64,000 nucleotides of DNA. Source: Lunularia cruciata. Its lineage: Eukaryota; Streptophyta; Marchantiopsida; Lunulariales; Lunulariaceae. The notes beneath the pieces were generated by a model. That model searched no databases. It was not told where the DNA came from and was given only the letters and a program-made list of their open reading frames with translations. Of this stretch, positions 47,351 through 59,532 are shown piece by piece. Each line of letters begins with the position of its first letter. The first letter of the stretch is position 1. The position numbers and the translations under genes were made by a program. The DNA lies in contig OX419756.1 of assembly GCA_948567375.1 (NCBI GenBank), positions 64,830,552 through 64,894,551 of the forward strand, written 5' to 3'.

Positions 47351-48326
47351 AAATTAGTTGAGAGTATACTTGGTATGTGTGCATTGTTGTTGTGGGACAT
47401 GGACAAGATTTATGGGGCTTCTAAAGGCCTTAGGTCCTACTTTGGTGGTATAATGGGTAACATCGAGTTGGATGACTTCATCCCAAGAGCTTGATAGGTG
47501 GTATGATCTACAATAGATACAGAACCCTACTTTGTTCACACCCTTCATGGCATGAGAAGAGTTGCTTCAGCACTAGAGTGTCCATCAATGGATGACTTTC
47601 ATGAGTTTAAGAGAGCTACTTGGAAGAGATTGAGCTATGGAGATAGTTTTGGTCTTTGAAGTACATCTCCATCACTTCAAGCTTGGATACTAGGGGTAGA
47701 TTAGCAATACCCACAAGTTTCTAGCTCTAGTAGCATTGGTGTATCTAGTGAAGGTGCACTAGTTGGAGATAATGTTACTACAAGTGGGGTACCACTACAA
47801 GAAGTGTTGCAGGACTATGGTTTACCGCATGGTAGAATTCTTCCTATTCTTGGGGTAGAACTACCAAGGAGTGTGGACTAATAAGCTGAGGAGCTTGTAG
47901 GAGTTCTAAAAGAAAGTTAGAGAGAGCCTAGGCAAGGCATACACTCACATGAGATGGTTGATGAATTTCACTTGGGGACTTACTAAGGCCTAAATAGTCC
48001 AATTTTGGTATGGGATCCTTGATAAGGAGTTATGACATAGAGTACGTGATGTTATGTTGTTACAAGTTACTTCACCTACTTTGGCAGTGGTCTTTAGTTT
48101 GGCTGAGCGCATTGAGCTTAACATGGTGGAAGAGAGTGGTGATATCTAGATTTGGTAGGGAGATGTCATCCATAATTCTTACTTCTTTTAGAGTGTAACA
48201 TGCCATATTGGCTTCCAAGGGAAAATTGGACAGCCTAGATCTTATATAGTGAGTGAAGGACCTAGTGTAGGTAGACTCCTCTCTTCATTTTCAGGTCAAC
48301 AATAGCCAATGTGTGGTGGTGTTCCT

Positions 48327-48365
48327 TGTTGGACTTGTGGTAGACCACACCACAAGAGAGAGTGC
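48327..48365 (+). pseudogene. Gag zinc knuckle of old Ty3 element
   Basis: The frame reads CWTCGRPHHKREC. The spacing is one residue shorter than the usual CX2CX4HX4C of retroelement nucleocapsids. It marks the C-terminal part of Gag, which binds the element RNA. The surrounding frame is open for about 60 codons only. Confidence 0.65.
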
Positions 48366-50279
48366 ATCGAGGGTAATAGACATGATACATTTGATGCATC
48401 ATAGCCAACATAAAGACAATGTGAACCTTGCCATAGATTTGTTCTTACTAGTGACCAATGCTTTGACCTTCACCCGGAGTTACAAAATGGTTGGGTTGCT
48501 ATAGTAGGTGGTAGAGGAGCTCCAAGTCATGGAGGACAAGGTGGTAGAGTTCCTATACCTGGTAGGGATGTAGTACTTGCCCTTGATTCTGATATAGGCA
48601 TAACTACTTGGAATGAGTAATTGGTGTAGAGATTGGCTAGCATGCCGCTATAGCTTAGAGGCAATCAAATTTGGGTGATGAGACTTCCATCTCTTATGTT
48701 GGTGATAGAGACATCTTGGACTTTATTGGTTTTGGAGTAGCATAGGTATATGCATTTTCTGCAATGACTAAGTGTCTCATACATGCTCTAGAGCCTAGAA
48801 GCATCATGTATGAAGTTGGATCCACAAAATGAAGTTGAATGAATGAAGTTGGATCCACAGAGAGGAAAGGCTAGTAGACATGTCAGACTTCCCTAATCTT
48901 TGAGGCATTATAGACAACATCCATGGCTCTTAGATGTCCTAGTGAAAGTGTGGTAGGTAGTGGTGGAGTGCATGATGAACTAGATGCTAGTCAACTACCT
49001 ACTATTACAAAAATTGAGTTTGGTACAATGTTGGAGGTGATTCAATTGATTATGTGATTCACTTTGTTCTTAATCAATGACATGTTTACATTGGAAGTTG
49101 ACCCAACTCCAATTTTTGGTTGACTACCAAACTTTGTGAGAGTAGAGATGATGTGGTTCCTACTTCTAGTGCATAGGTGGTTGATATTGGAGTTGCCTTG
49201 GTTGAGAAGCATGAGATTTGTTCAACTACCAATGGTTTATGGCAAGTAGCAACATCAATTAGGTTGGAGGAATTACTGACTAAACCTACCTTTGAGCAAG
49301 CTCAATTCACACTTGGAGTTGTCCTATTGGATAACCAAAGGGGGATTTTCCATTTGGTGGGACCTTTAAGGAAGGTCTGTACACCACAAAGGGCTTATTT
49401 GACTCTAGTGCATAGCTCCTTATGTTTGGGAAGGCTGCACTTGTTGGTCTTGAGTTACAAAAGACCAATGTGGAGAGGTGTCTATTTTAGATCTAGACAT
49501 CTCTATGAGATGGTTCTACATAATACATCACATGTGGAGATCTCATTATCTAGATTCAGCCAAGTCATCTAACTAATAGCTCTATAGTGAGAGCTCCAAC
49601 CATTGCAATAGTAGTAGAATCATATGATGTGCTAGTTGGTAGGGCAGTGTTATACCCCATGGGTTTCAATATTTACTTTTGGGAGGAAATATCTCCCTAT
49701 AGACCAGGTTGGTAGTTAGGTGAAGGATGGGTATGTCACCTACCAATGTGCTTTAGTAGTGGCACTCTTGGCTCACTATAATAAGGACCATGGCATTAGT
49801 GGTTCCATTACTTGGCCTAGTGACTTATTGGAAGAGAACGCCTATATGGAGGTTACTCCAATACCAAAGGAGATCATTCAAATTTGTAGTACAAGTGGGA
49901 TCATTCCATCTACCTTGGATGTTCTATTCTGGAGTTTTGAGGGAGGCATTGCAACAACAAGCGGCTCAATTGGTGCAACATGCTTGGAATGGAGCCTTTG
50001 TGCCACCAAGAGATCAATGTAATGATAAGCTTCTAAAGTCTATTACCTTGTCACTTTTGGATATCACATTCATTGCTTAGCAATATCTAGTAGAGGGAGA
50101 TCTTTGATGTGATCATGCATGCAAAGGTCTTCAGTACTTTGGGTCTTTGATCAAGATATCATTAGTTGCCAATCAAAGAAGAGGACAAGTCCAAGACAAC
50201 ATTTTGTGCTATTGATCCTCATAGTAAGGATGTATTCTTATCAGAGGTTATATTAAGGAGAGGTTGACATATACTCCTA

Positions 50280-50690
50280 TTCTTTGGAGACTAATCAAAG
50301 GATGACCATTCTAGATTCATATTGATTGGGGTATGTTGAGGCTTGAAGCAATACTTACTCAACATGATGATGAGAAGAAAGAGTTTGTAGTGGCTTTTGC
50401 TAGTCACTCCAACAATTCAGTGGAGGTGAAGTATAGTTCATATGAGGGAGAGTGTTTGGTAATAGTATGAGCAGTAGCACATTTCCAATGTTACTTATTT
50501 GGTAACCCCTTCACTCTCATCACTGATCATCAACCCCTAAAGTGGTTGTAAGAGTGGGACAAGCTTTTGAGGAAGCTTGCATAATGGGCTCTGATTTTAC
50601 AAAAGTATGATTTCACGGTTATTCACAAACCTGGAGTGGTCAATTGTGATATAGATGAGTTGAGTAGAAACCCATGTCCCATACAACAAG
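50280..50690 (+). pseudogene. RNase H domain remnant of old Ty3 element
   Basis: The + strand reads, with several stops, AILTQHDDEKKEFVVAFASH, then YSSYEGECLVIV, then the RNase H/tether block NPFTLITDHQPLKWL, ALILQKYDFTVIHKPG and VVNCDIDELSRNP. These are hallmarks of Ty3-type RNase H, which removes RNA from the RNA-DNA hybrid. Stops at the codons after VIV and KWL show it is dead. Confidence 0.85.
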
Positions 50691-51029
50691 ATCAGATTGG
50701 AGCATGTTGGCATGGTAAGATAGATGAGGAGATGGTGTCATGTTGGCATGCATCTACTTTTCTATGTTTATTTTTTCAGGCCTTGGTGGTATCTCTCTTA
50801 CCACATACAAGAGGAGTTGTTGAGGTCATCTATCCAAAGGGTGGAGATATTGATACAAGTCAACAAGACATTCATGATGATGTCTTAGTGATGAATTATC
50901 TTTGCATTGATGTTGTGGGTGGCATAGTTTTTGCCAAGGAAAGAGACTATGTTCTTCAACAAGCCAAGCAGTTTAGATTGGAGGGCAGACACCCTTTTTG
51001 TGTATAGGAGGATGGTAGAGTGTAGTACC

Positions 51030-51680
51030 ACTTTTATATCAAAAACTATAGTTGGTAGATCATGCTCATGAGGAGCTAGGACATTTTGGAGTAAAGCATA
51101 CATATAGCTTACACTAAAGTCATTATTGGTAGCAAGGTATGCATAACAATATACAATAGTTTATTGCTAAATGTGTGGTTTTTGACCAAGTTAGAGCATC
51201 ATTTAATGCCACTATGCTACAATTACACCCATTGCCTATCATATAATTGGGTTACCATTGTAGTTTAGACTTTGCTAGACCTTTATCATTGACTATAAGA
51301 CATCATTGGTATATTTTGGTTAGGGTAGAGCACTTCTCCAAGTGGATTGAGTTGGTGGCACTTATTGACAAGTCTAATGAAGGGGCAACTTATTCATTCT
51401 TGGATCAGATTCTAAGTCATTTTGGTGCACCAATTGAGGTTTTGACTGATCAGGGTATAGAGTTCTTGGAGAATCTTAGACCTTGTGTGACAAGGCCTTG
51501 ATTTATCATTGTAACACCTCCCAAGATCACCTTGAGACAATGAAGGGAGGATTGCCTAAGTGTGGTTTGCAGAGAGGTCACTTGGGAGATTGGGATCTCC
51601 AATTACCTTGGTTGGCCATGGGCTATTGGTTCAGCCAGCAAGCCTCCTTAGCATCCTTCTCTCCTTAATTTCTACTTTAT
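51030..51680 (+). pseudogene. Integrase remnant of old Ty3 element
   Basis: The zinc-binding part reads HEELGHFGVKHT...CVVFDQ, where the second Cys of the usual C-x2-C has become Phe. The catalytic core has SLDFARPL (first Asp) and VLTDQGIEFL (second Asp). The segment that should carry the catalytic Glu is shortened: TSQDHLE runs almost directly into MKGGLPK, a loss of about ten codons. The block LGDWDLQLPWLAMGYWFS and YFLLYGKDPNLP follow, as in related elements. The integrase is inactive. Confidence 0.85.
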
Positions 51681-52117
51681 GGAAAAGATCCAAATTTACC
51701 TATAGCCATTTATCATGATGCTACAATAGTTTTGGACTTGGATGATCCAAATGAATGGGTGAGTGCATGTTCTCAATGAGTAGAGATTCTTTAAAGAGTG
51801 ATGCCCATGGCCTTTGAGAACTTAGTGATTGCTCGACATAGGAATACCTTACTCTTTGAAGAGGAGGTTATAGATCCTCAATCCATCAATTTCATCCAAG
51901 TGACTTTATATCTACAATAGACTACACCATTGACACTTGATGTTACTATAGGCCGTACTATCTTAAGAATGCATGAGGTTTTGCCTTCTAAACTTGTGTT
52001 GGAAGGAAGTGATGGTGTTGTTTGGAAGGATCATATATGCAACTATGTGTCTACCACCTCCTAAAGATTGATGGCACTATGGATCCAAGCTTGGCACTTG
52101 TATGCATAGGCTTGCAA

Positions 52118-52240
52118 TGTATATTATGTGGCTCTTTTGGTGGAGCTGCTACTATGTTGGTGTGTGATAGTTGTTTGAGAGGATGGCATATAGTATGTTT
52201 GATTCTTCCTTTAATAGTGGTTTCTTAAGGACAATAGTTA
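52118..52240 (+). pseudogene. PHD-type zinc finger at the end of the old Ty3 pol
   Basis: The frame reads QCILCGSFGGAATMLVCDSC, then LRGWHIVCLILPL, and after two stops LCPRY. This gives C-x2-C, C-x2-C, W-H-x2-C and C-x2-(Y), the C4HC3 order of a PHD finger with the last Cys changed to Tyr. PHD fingers read histone H3 tails. Here it takes the place that a chromodomain has in chromoviruses, so it may have guided integration. Upstream, TLDVTIGRTILRMHEVLPSK is the segment between integrase and PHD. Confidence 0.75.
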
Positions 52241-52403
52241 TGTCCTAGATATACATGACCTATAGCTAGTTCACCTTTTAAGCGGTATAGATTGTAAACA
52301 AGCAACCAACACTAAGGCTAGATAGCACATGGCCTCTTGATCTTTCCTACCATAAGGCATATCATATACTTGGAGTAGATGGCTATCTAAAGTTAGAGGG
52401 ACT

Positions 52404-53095
52404 TGTGAGCCGGCCTGTCTCTCACTCAGGATGAACCTCTGATGGCTATTATGGTAGTGCATCATGGACTAAGCAGGCAATGAACTCCAACTCCATCATA
52501 CTCCTCCAAGGCTAACACTCCAAGACTCAAGACATTGCTCACTAGAGAACTCAATGAGAGAGAGATAGTTGCAAATGAAAGGATGATGAGTACCTCCTCA
52601 CCCCTTGTTTATATACTTGTGAAATAGTTACGTACCAAAGTTACTAATTACCGTAGTAACTCAAGTTACTAGACTAAAAGTCAAGTAAAGTCAAAAGGTA
52701 GAAAGGAATATCCATTCACATGGGCATATTCCCCTAAGCATGTGGTCTTATCTTGACCCAACCACTAAGTCAAGGATTCCTTCACATGGGCTATCCTTGG
52801 ACTAAAGAAGGATCCAAAACAAAAAGGCTTGCGGGCCCAAGAGTTCTCAACTCTTTCCTCAAAGCCAAACACCTAGGAATAATACCAAGTCAACACACTA
52901 AAATCCAAAATAGTGGTGCTCATCTTTTCTACTTCCTCTAAAGTAAGATCACCTCTATCTTAGCTATGACTAAATTTAGCTAACCATGACTAATATAGAA
53001 CCATCCTTTATCTCTATATAAATAATATCTCTTAAGTACTTTTAATACCAAGCTAAATATCACAATACCACACACATACACAAATGGGTGTTACA
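52404..53095 (-). repeat. 3' LTR of the young Ty3 element
   Basis: 692 bp, same length as the partner at 59533-60224. On the - strand it starts TGTAACACCC and ends GGCTCACA. A TATA-like TTTATATAGAG lies inside. Confidence 0.93.
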
Positions 53096-53143
53096 TTTAC
53101 CCTCGGACTAAGTTTTCACTTTGTCCTCAAAGTGAAGGTCTCT

Positions 53144-56100
53144 CTACCTTCTATGGTACATCTTCAACTTATCATGGTTAATCCTATCAAATTGTCTTCC
53201 TCCCAACTCCTTGAGATCATAGGTGTAATTGCCCCACACCTTCTCCACTATGAAAGGTCCAAAGTACTTAGGCAAAAACTTCTTTTGCACTCTCTTGAAT
53301 CGAATGGAATCAAACAACATTACCCAATCACTCTCTTTGAAAGTCTCCACCTTCTTCTTGCCTTGCCTCTTGTCATAGCTCTCCTTTTGTTTCCTTTGGG
53401 CTTGCTCCACTTGAACCATAGCAACTGCTCTTGCCTCTTCCAACTCCATGAGTTGATCCTTCCTTGACTTCTCTGCATCACCTCCTTGTGCTTTCTTCAA
53501 TCTCCTATGAATGCTTTGGAAGGTAGGAAGATCAAAGTGAATAGGTAAGGTAGACTCAATACCATATACCAATTGAAATGGAGAATATCCGGTGGAAGTC
53601 TTCATGGTTGTCCTATACTCCCACAAAACTGCATGAATCCTCTTGTCCCAATGATGTTTAGCCCCCTCCATTTCTGCATCTTTGGCCAACATCATGCACA
53701 AGGTCTGATTGGTTCTCTCTGCCAAGCCATTGGAATTTGGCTTATAGGATGTAGTTACTCTATGTGTGATAGAGAAATGTTGTAGCATGGCTATAGTAAT
53801 GCTTCCTGTAAACTCTCCTCCTCTATCAGAAACCAACTCCAAAGGGCATCCAAACCTAGTGATAATGCGTTCATAAAGAAATCTACCCACTTCATCTTCA
53901 TTCTTGTCCCTCAATGGTCTAGCCTCAACCCACTTGGTAAGGTAATCAGTAACTACCACAATGTACCGATTGTTCCTTGGGGTTCTATTGAGAGGACCTA
54001 CAAAATCAATTCCCCACTTCTCAAAAGGTCCTAGCAATGGAATTGATCTAAGTGGTGGAGTGGATGTAGAATTTCTAGCAAAAGCTTGACAAACATGACA
54101 AGTTTTGCAATAATCAAGACAATCCTTGAAAATCCCTCTCCAATGGTAACCTGCATCTAGAATCTTGAAAGCAGTCACCTTTCCTGCAAAGTGTCCTCCA
54201 CATACTAAACCTTCATGAAACTCCTTTATGAGTAGGATAGACTCTTCCTTACCCACTACTCTTCGAAGTAGACCATCTACTCCTTGGTGAAAAATAATAT
54301 CCTCCACCATTGTGTAAGGTCTAGATCTTGCTGCAAGGGCCTTCCTCTCCCTATCATGCATCCCTTCTAGATAGTTACCTCTTGTCACAAATTCCACAAT
54401 CTCCTTGTACTCCATTGGAACCTCTTGAGTGATTGAGATTGTCATGAGCTCCTCATTCGGGAAGGAATCATCCACTGGCTCATCTCCATCATGATCATAG
54501 GCTCTAGATAACAAATCAGCATTTGCATGTTTCTTTCCTGGCCTATCCTCAATGGTGTAGTCATACTTAGACAAGAGTATCATCCACCTTGCTAGTCTCC
54601 CTTCAACATTAGGCTTGTTGAAGATGTACTTCAAAGCCTTGTGATCCATGACAATGGTGGCTTTCCCTCCAATCAAGTAGTGTCTAAACTTCTTGAGACC
54701 AAAGATCACTACCAACCCTTCTCTCTCCATGATAGAGTAATTCTTCTCTGCTAAAACCATTTGCCTACTAGCATAAGCTATTGGATGATCATGCCCATCT
54801 TGGTCTAATTGACTAAGAGTGCATCCTATAGCTACATTAGAAGCATCAGTGTAGAAGATGAAAGCCTTACTCCAATTAAGTTTAGCAAGAATTGGAGCTA
54901 CAACAAGGGATTGCTTGAGCTCCTCAAAAGCTTTGAGAGCCTCCTTGTCCTCCAAAATCACCATGGAATCTACACCATTCTTCATGTAGATGGTCAATGC
55001 ATAAGCCTTGTTGGAAAATGAGAAGATGAACCTCCTATAGTAACCAACCATCCCCAAGAATTGGCATAACTTTGTCAAGCTTGAAGGGAATGGAAGGTTT
55101 GAGATTTTCCTCACCTTTTCAGGATCAACTGCTATTCCATCCTTGGAGATGATGTGTCCCAAAAGTAGACCTTCTTCACATCCAAAAATGCACTTCTCTG
55201 GGTTGAGTGATGCATTTGCCTCATCCAAGCGTTGCAAGACTTTGATTAGGTGCTCAAAGTGCTCCTCCTTGCTCCCATAGATACAAAAGTCATCAATGAA
55301 GTCTCTCACAAATTTCCCAATGAAAGGTTCAAATACCTTGTTCATGAACCATTGGAATGTGGTTGGAGCATTGCAAAGCCCAAAAGGCATGACCTTGAAA
55401 GTGTAAGTTGCCCAAGGTGTGGTGAACATGGTGAGTTGTTGATGCTCTGGTGCAATCTTGATTTGGTTGTATCCACTATAACCATCTCCAAAACTGTACC
55501 TCTCATGACCTACAACCTCCTCCAAGATCTCATCAATGAATGGCAATGGGTAGTAGTCCTTCTTGGTAACAACATTGAGCTTCTTGTAATCCACACATAC
55601 CCAAAGCTTGCCATTCTTTTTCTTCACAATGACAATTGGAGACACCCATTCTGAATTCTCCACCTCAAAGATAAATCCAGCCTCCTTGAGCTTATCAATC
55701 TCCTCCTTCACAACCAAAGATATTGGTGGGCTAATGCGACGTTGCTTTTGGCGGATTGGTCTTACATGTGACTCCACCTCTTTCTTGTGCTCCTCCAAGG
55801 TGACTTCCTTCAAATCCTTGTAACTAAAAGCAAACACATGGATGAACTTGCGGAAAATCTCCTTAAATCTCACCTTCTCCTCCTTGGTAACATTTGGGCC
55901 ATACTTGAGGGTAGATAACCTTCTCTCTACCTCCTCAAGTGTCAATGGTGATTTATCTGGGTCCTTCAAAACCTTTGGGTTAGGTGCAAAATCCATAGCA
56001 CACAAAGGATACACATCTGAATCAGATTCAGATTCATCCTCCTCCGTGGAAGTCTCCTCTTCCATGCTTGTGTCCACACCTGAAGCTCCTTATTCAGAAT

Positions 56101-57970
56101 CTGATTCCCAATAATCAGAAGATGGTGTATCTGAATGTGAAGTCTTGGTGGTGTTAGTCACAAGAACTGTGACTCTATGGTTTGATGGCCCAATCCTCAA
56201 GTACCCTTTGTGCCATCAATCAATTGTGCGTGCTGCTCTCAACCATGGCCTCCCAAGAAGTAAGTCATAGCTTGAATCCTTCAAGACTTGGAAAGTCATG
56301 AGATTTTGAACTCCCATAACTAAAACTACCACTTTATCCATCACTCCTATTGGTCAAACTTGTTGCTTGTTTGCCATGCTCACCACAAATGTTGAAAATC
56401 TTGAGAGTATCATACCCAACTTCTTCATCAACCTTTCTGACATGGCCTTTACTATTGATCCTCCATCAACCAATGCATCCTTGATGTTGTGACCATTCAC
56501 TCTCACATCAATCTTGGAGGTATATTCACAAGCCTTCCATGGTGCTGGCTTGGCATCCACCACCCCCATTGATACTGGAACTTTTGCCTTCTTCTTCTTC
56601 TTGCTCCTTGTAGAACTCAAACCACCTCTCAACTCCTTTCTCAAGGTAGGGTTCAAAGCAATTAATTAGCCCACTGTGATGTTAGCCTTGTGACTACCAA
56701 CATCCTCTAACAAATTGTAGTTCCATTGTTGCTTTGAGATCAAGAAGTCCTCCATCCCCAACTTCTTCCTTGGAGTCTTTTTTGTTGATGGTGTTGAGGT
56801 GCGAGTGCTCCTAGTAGACATAAGAGTATCCTTGCTTGAAGTAAATCCTTGAGAAGAGTGAACATCCTCTGCAAAACAAGTTTTCTTCTTCTCGTGTGCC
56901 AGAAGCTCCAAATTAAGACCCTTGGAGTTTGAGCACTCTCCCTTCTCATACTTGCTCTCAACTACATCTATGGATGCTATCCCCTTACCTTTGTTGGGAT
57001 TAGGAGCCACTTGGGTTTCACTACCTCCCTCTTTCCCTCTATTGGCTCCCTCATAACCCCTTCCTCCATGGTAAGTAGAATTTGGGCAATTCCTTTTGAT
57101 ATGGCCTCTTCCTCCACAACCAAAACAATTTCTATCATTGAAATTGTTGGCTGGTTGGCCTCCTCTATATGGATAGTTTTCATAACTCCTAGGTCCTTTC
57201 TCTACATTCTGATCCACCTCTCTCTTCTCCCATAGTTGCACCACATTGATCTTGAGATCCGCAAGTTGTTCTGTGATGGTTTGGAGTGGATCTTTTGGTG
57301 GAGGTGCAAGAATTGGAGCAAATACTACTTGTGGTGCAACCCTTGTCACCAAAGTATCAGAAGTTCCACCATACTTGTAGCCTTGGGGAGGATGCACAAC
57401 CTCCTTCACCACCAAATCACTCTCATCCCCTTCCAAACTCTCCTCCATACAAATTGCGATCTTGATAGCTTCAACCTTGGAAGAAGGTTTCTCATATCTC
57501 ACCTTGCTTCTAATTTGTGGTCTCAACCCTCCCACAAAATTCTTGGTGAGCATGGCCCCTATGCCAATCATTGTAGTCTCCGCATCATCCCCACCCTTCC
57601 TCAACACTATGCAAAATTTGGACTCTAACTTTTCCACTCTTTCTACATAGACTCTCACTTTCTCTCCATCTCCTTGCTTGAGAAATGTAACCTCACTCAT
57701 CAATCTCTCATAACTCTCATCAGGAAGAAAGTTCTCAATGAGTGTTGAAGTCAAAGTCTCCCAAGACTCCTCTTCCCCATCTCTCCTCTCTCTCTTTTGG
57801 TATTCTGACTCATACCATGTAAGTGCTGCATCCTCAAAGAAATCTGGTAATAATGAGGCCCACTCATTCTTCCTCCTCTCATTGTTTCCTATGCAAGCTC
57901 TCTTGAAGTCTCTCACAAAGGCCTCCACATCTTCTCCATCCTTGCCAAAGAAAACCGGAAGTTTCCCCAT
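53144..57970 (-). pseudogene. gag-pol polyprotein frame of the young Ty3 element, four in-frame stops
   Basis: One continuous reading frame runs from the ATG at 57970 to the stop at 53144 (1609 codons), broken only by stops at 56666-56668 (TAA), 56354-56356 (TGA), 56216-56218 (TGA) and 56090-56092 (TAA), with no frameshift. Gag (57970-56669, 434 residues) has the knuckle CFGCGGRGHIKRNC at 57086-57127. The protease has VDGGS (Asp at 56465-56467) where DTG/DSG is usual. The intact 977-residue part (56077-53144) holds reverse transcriptase (FIDDF at 55286-55300), RNase H (YTDAS start, DHKALKYIF, NADLLSR), integrase zinc site HX-HCC and catalytic Asp (54004), Asp (53824) and Glu (53717), then a GPF/Y module at the end. 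Three of the four stops lie between protease and RT. Confidence 0.92.
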
Positions 57971-59320
57971 CTTAACCCCTCACTATCTTTCTTTTCTCTC
58001 AATTTTTTTTTTTTTCTTTTCTCTCACCCTATTACTAATAGAGTATATACATGACTAACACCATCTGAGAATAATCCACTCTAGGGAACACAAAAGGTTC
58101 AGGTTGCTCCAAGATTTCTATAGCAACATCAAATCCTAGAGTGCATATTAATCTAACTCTCATGGATAGTTTATCCAAAAGTTGAAAGATTATCTCCATC
58201 ACTAATCTTGAGAACTAGCTGATGAAGGTGGTAGTATTTCTGTAGCTGTACTAAGACTCTCTCCAAGATCCTTCACCAAAGTTTCCAAAATTGCTTTTAC
58301 TCCACTACACTCATGTCCTTTGGAAGTCCTTCAACTCCACAAACCTCACACAACTCCTTGGTCTTAGATATTCTCCCTCCCAATCTTGGTGAAGAAGGTC
58401 CAACATGCAAACCCAAGTCAAGTAAGCCTCTCCTTTCCCTCAATCTCTTGCTCTCAAAGGTCAATGGATATGAACTTTCCTTATGTCCCTTCTCTCCACA
58501 TAGAAAGCACTTAGACTCACTCTTTCCTCCAAGTGGTGTAGGTTTTTGGATCCTCTCAATGCTCTCTTAAAATTCTATTGTAAACTCTCTTTTCTTCAAA
58601 TCAACCCCTAAAATCACCTCAAACCCTTGGGGAACCTTGCATAATCTCAATTTCCACTCTTGATGACCCTCCATGTTCCCAAGATGAATCTAAACACTCA
58701 AACATGCTTTTCTTTTATCTCAAACTTCTCATGCATGAGATCTCCACTCTGCAGAATTGACTCTTCCTCACAATGTCACTCAAATCTCCAACCAGTATGT
58801 CACAGTCCTCTGAAATTTTTCACACTTAATCAAAAATCTAGGGCGTCCTTCCCTGCAAAATTTCAGATCTTTTCATTGAGCCATTTGGCCTAGACACCTT
58901 TCTATTCAGCACCCATATTTCAGATTTGGTCTGAAAACCACCCCACTCACTTCAAAAACTCATAACTCCTTGCACAAGAATGATCTCTCCCTAAGTTTTG
59001 TGGCAGTAGGTAGAATACAATGCACTGAATTTTCTTGGAAAATTTCAGGACAATTCACTGAAAATTGAAGAAATGGCGGACTCTGTACAATTTTCTAGAG
59101 AGCATGTAGTTGCGGGAGCACTTTACCCTATCAACTTTCAAAAATTCTAGCCCAGTGCGCATAGTAGCTCTCACAATGATTTCAAAGGTGCTAACTGAAA
59201 GATAACCCAAGCTATCATGTATAGAAATTTCAAATCCAGATCTCAAACTTGAGATTTTGCTCAAAATCACCTTAATCCCCAAAATCTGCAATCCACCTCA
59301 CACAATCTCTCCAATTCCTC

Positions 59321-59491
59321 TCATGTGTACAAGATGTACAAAATCACCTCAAAGACATCATAATGAACTACAGGGTAAACAAATGGATCTTGGTTCTCTA
59401 GCATAAGTTTAGCCCTCTCCTCTCCTAATGTTCTCTCCAAGTGAGCTCTCATAGCCTCCTTCTGCCTAATGTAGAATTGAACGCGGAACAT
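59321..59491 (-). CDS. Small leader ORF in the young Ty3 element
   Basis: 56 residues from ATG at 59491, starting MFRVQFYIRQKEAMRAHLER and ending in a hydrophobic VFEVILYILYT. It begins about 40 bp after the primer-binding site. I know no relative. Its charged first half and lack of stops suggest it could be translated, or it may be a regulatory uORF ahead of gag. Confidence 0.35.
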   Translation of the reverse strand: MFRVQFYIRQKEAMRAHLERTLGEERAKLMLENQDPFVYPVVHYDVFEVILYILYT

Positions 59492-59514
59492 TATCTTGCC
59501 TTCTAGAGAGGTCC

Positions 59515-59532
59515 CTGCAACAGAACCAAAAA
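59515..59532 (-). other. Primer-binding site, tRNA-Asp-like
   Basis: Just inside the 5' LTR the - strand reads TTTTTGGTTCTGTTGCAG. TGGTTCTGTTGCAGGG resembles TGGCGCCGTTGCCGGG, the complement of the tRNA-Asp 3' end used by Athila/Tat elements. The differences are three C/G-to-T changes and one C-to-A. Confidence 0.6.

Larger units (their letters stand above)
47350..52403 (+). mobile_element. Old Ty3-type retroelement with C-terminal PHD finger, decayed
   Basis: A + strand element with recognisable pieces in order: Gag-like text (about 47550-48300), a CCHC-like knuckle (48327-48365), the end of a protease (about 49590-49720, SYDVLVGRAVLYPMGF), RNase H (about 50300-50690), integrase (about 51030-51680) and a PHD finger (52118-52240). 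Numerous stops and frameshifts break it. The reverse transcriptase seems to be missing. Its 3' end is split by the younger - strand element and resumes at 60225 with a purine run (AGGGGG) and a probable 3' LTR. LTR-like blocks at 45010 and 60349 bound it. Confidence 0.75.
58071..59532 (-). other. Leader of the young Ty3 element
   Basis: About 1.5 kb between the primer-binding site and gag. It has a purine-rich run just before the gag ATG (about 57985-58020 on -). One small frame (59491-59321) opens soon after the primer site. Long leaders, sometimes with an extra ORF, are known in Tat-lineage elements. Confidence 0.7.

Noticed and set aside
52753-52941. 62-codon frame, nearly identical at 59882-60070
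   Set aside because: It lies in both LTRs of the young Ty3 element. Identity is due to the LTR duplication and it is not a gene.
55286-55300. FIDDF instead of YXDD as a sign of a dead reverse transcriptase
   Set aside because: Athila/Tat-type plant elements normally have an F-x-DD form, so this is lineage-typical.
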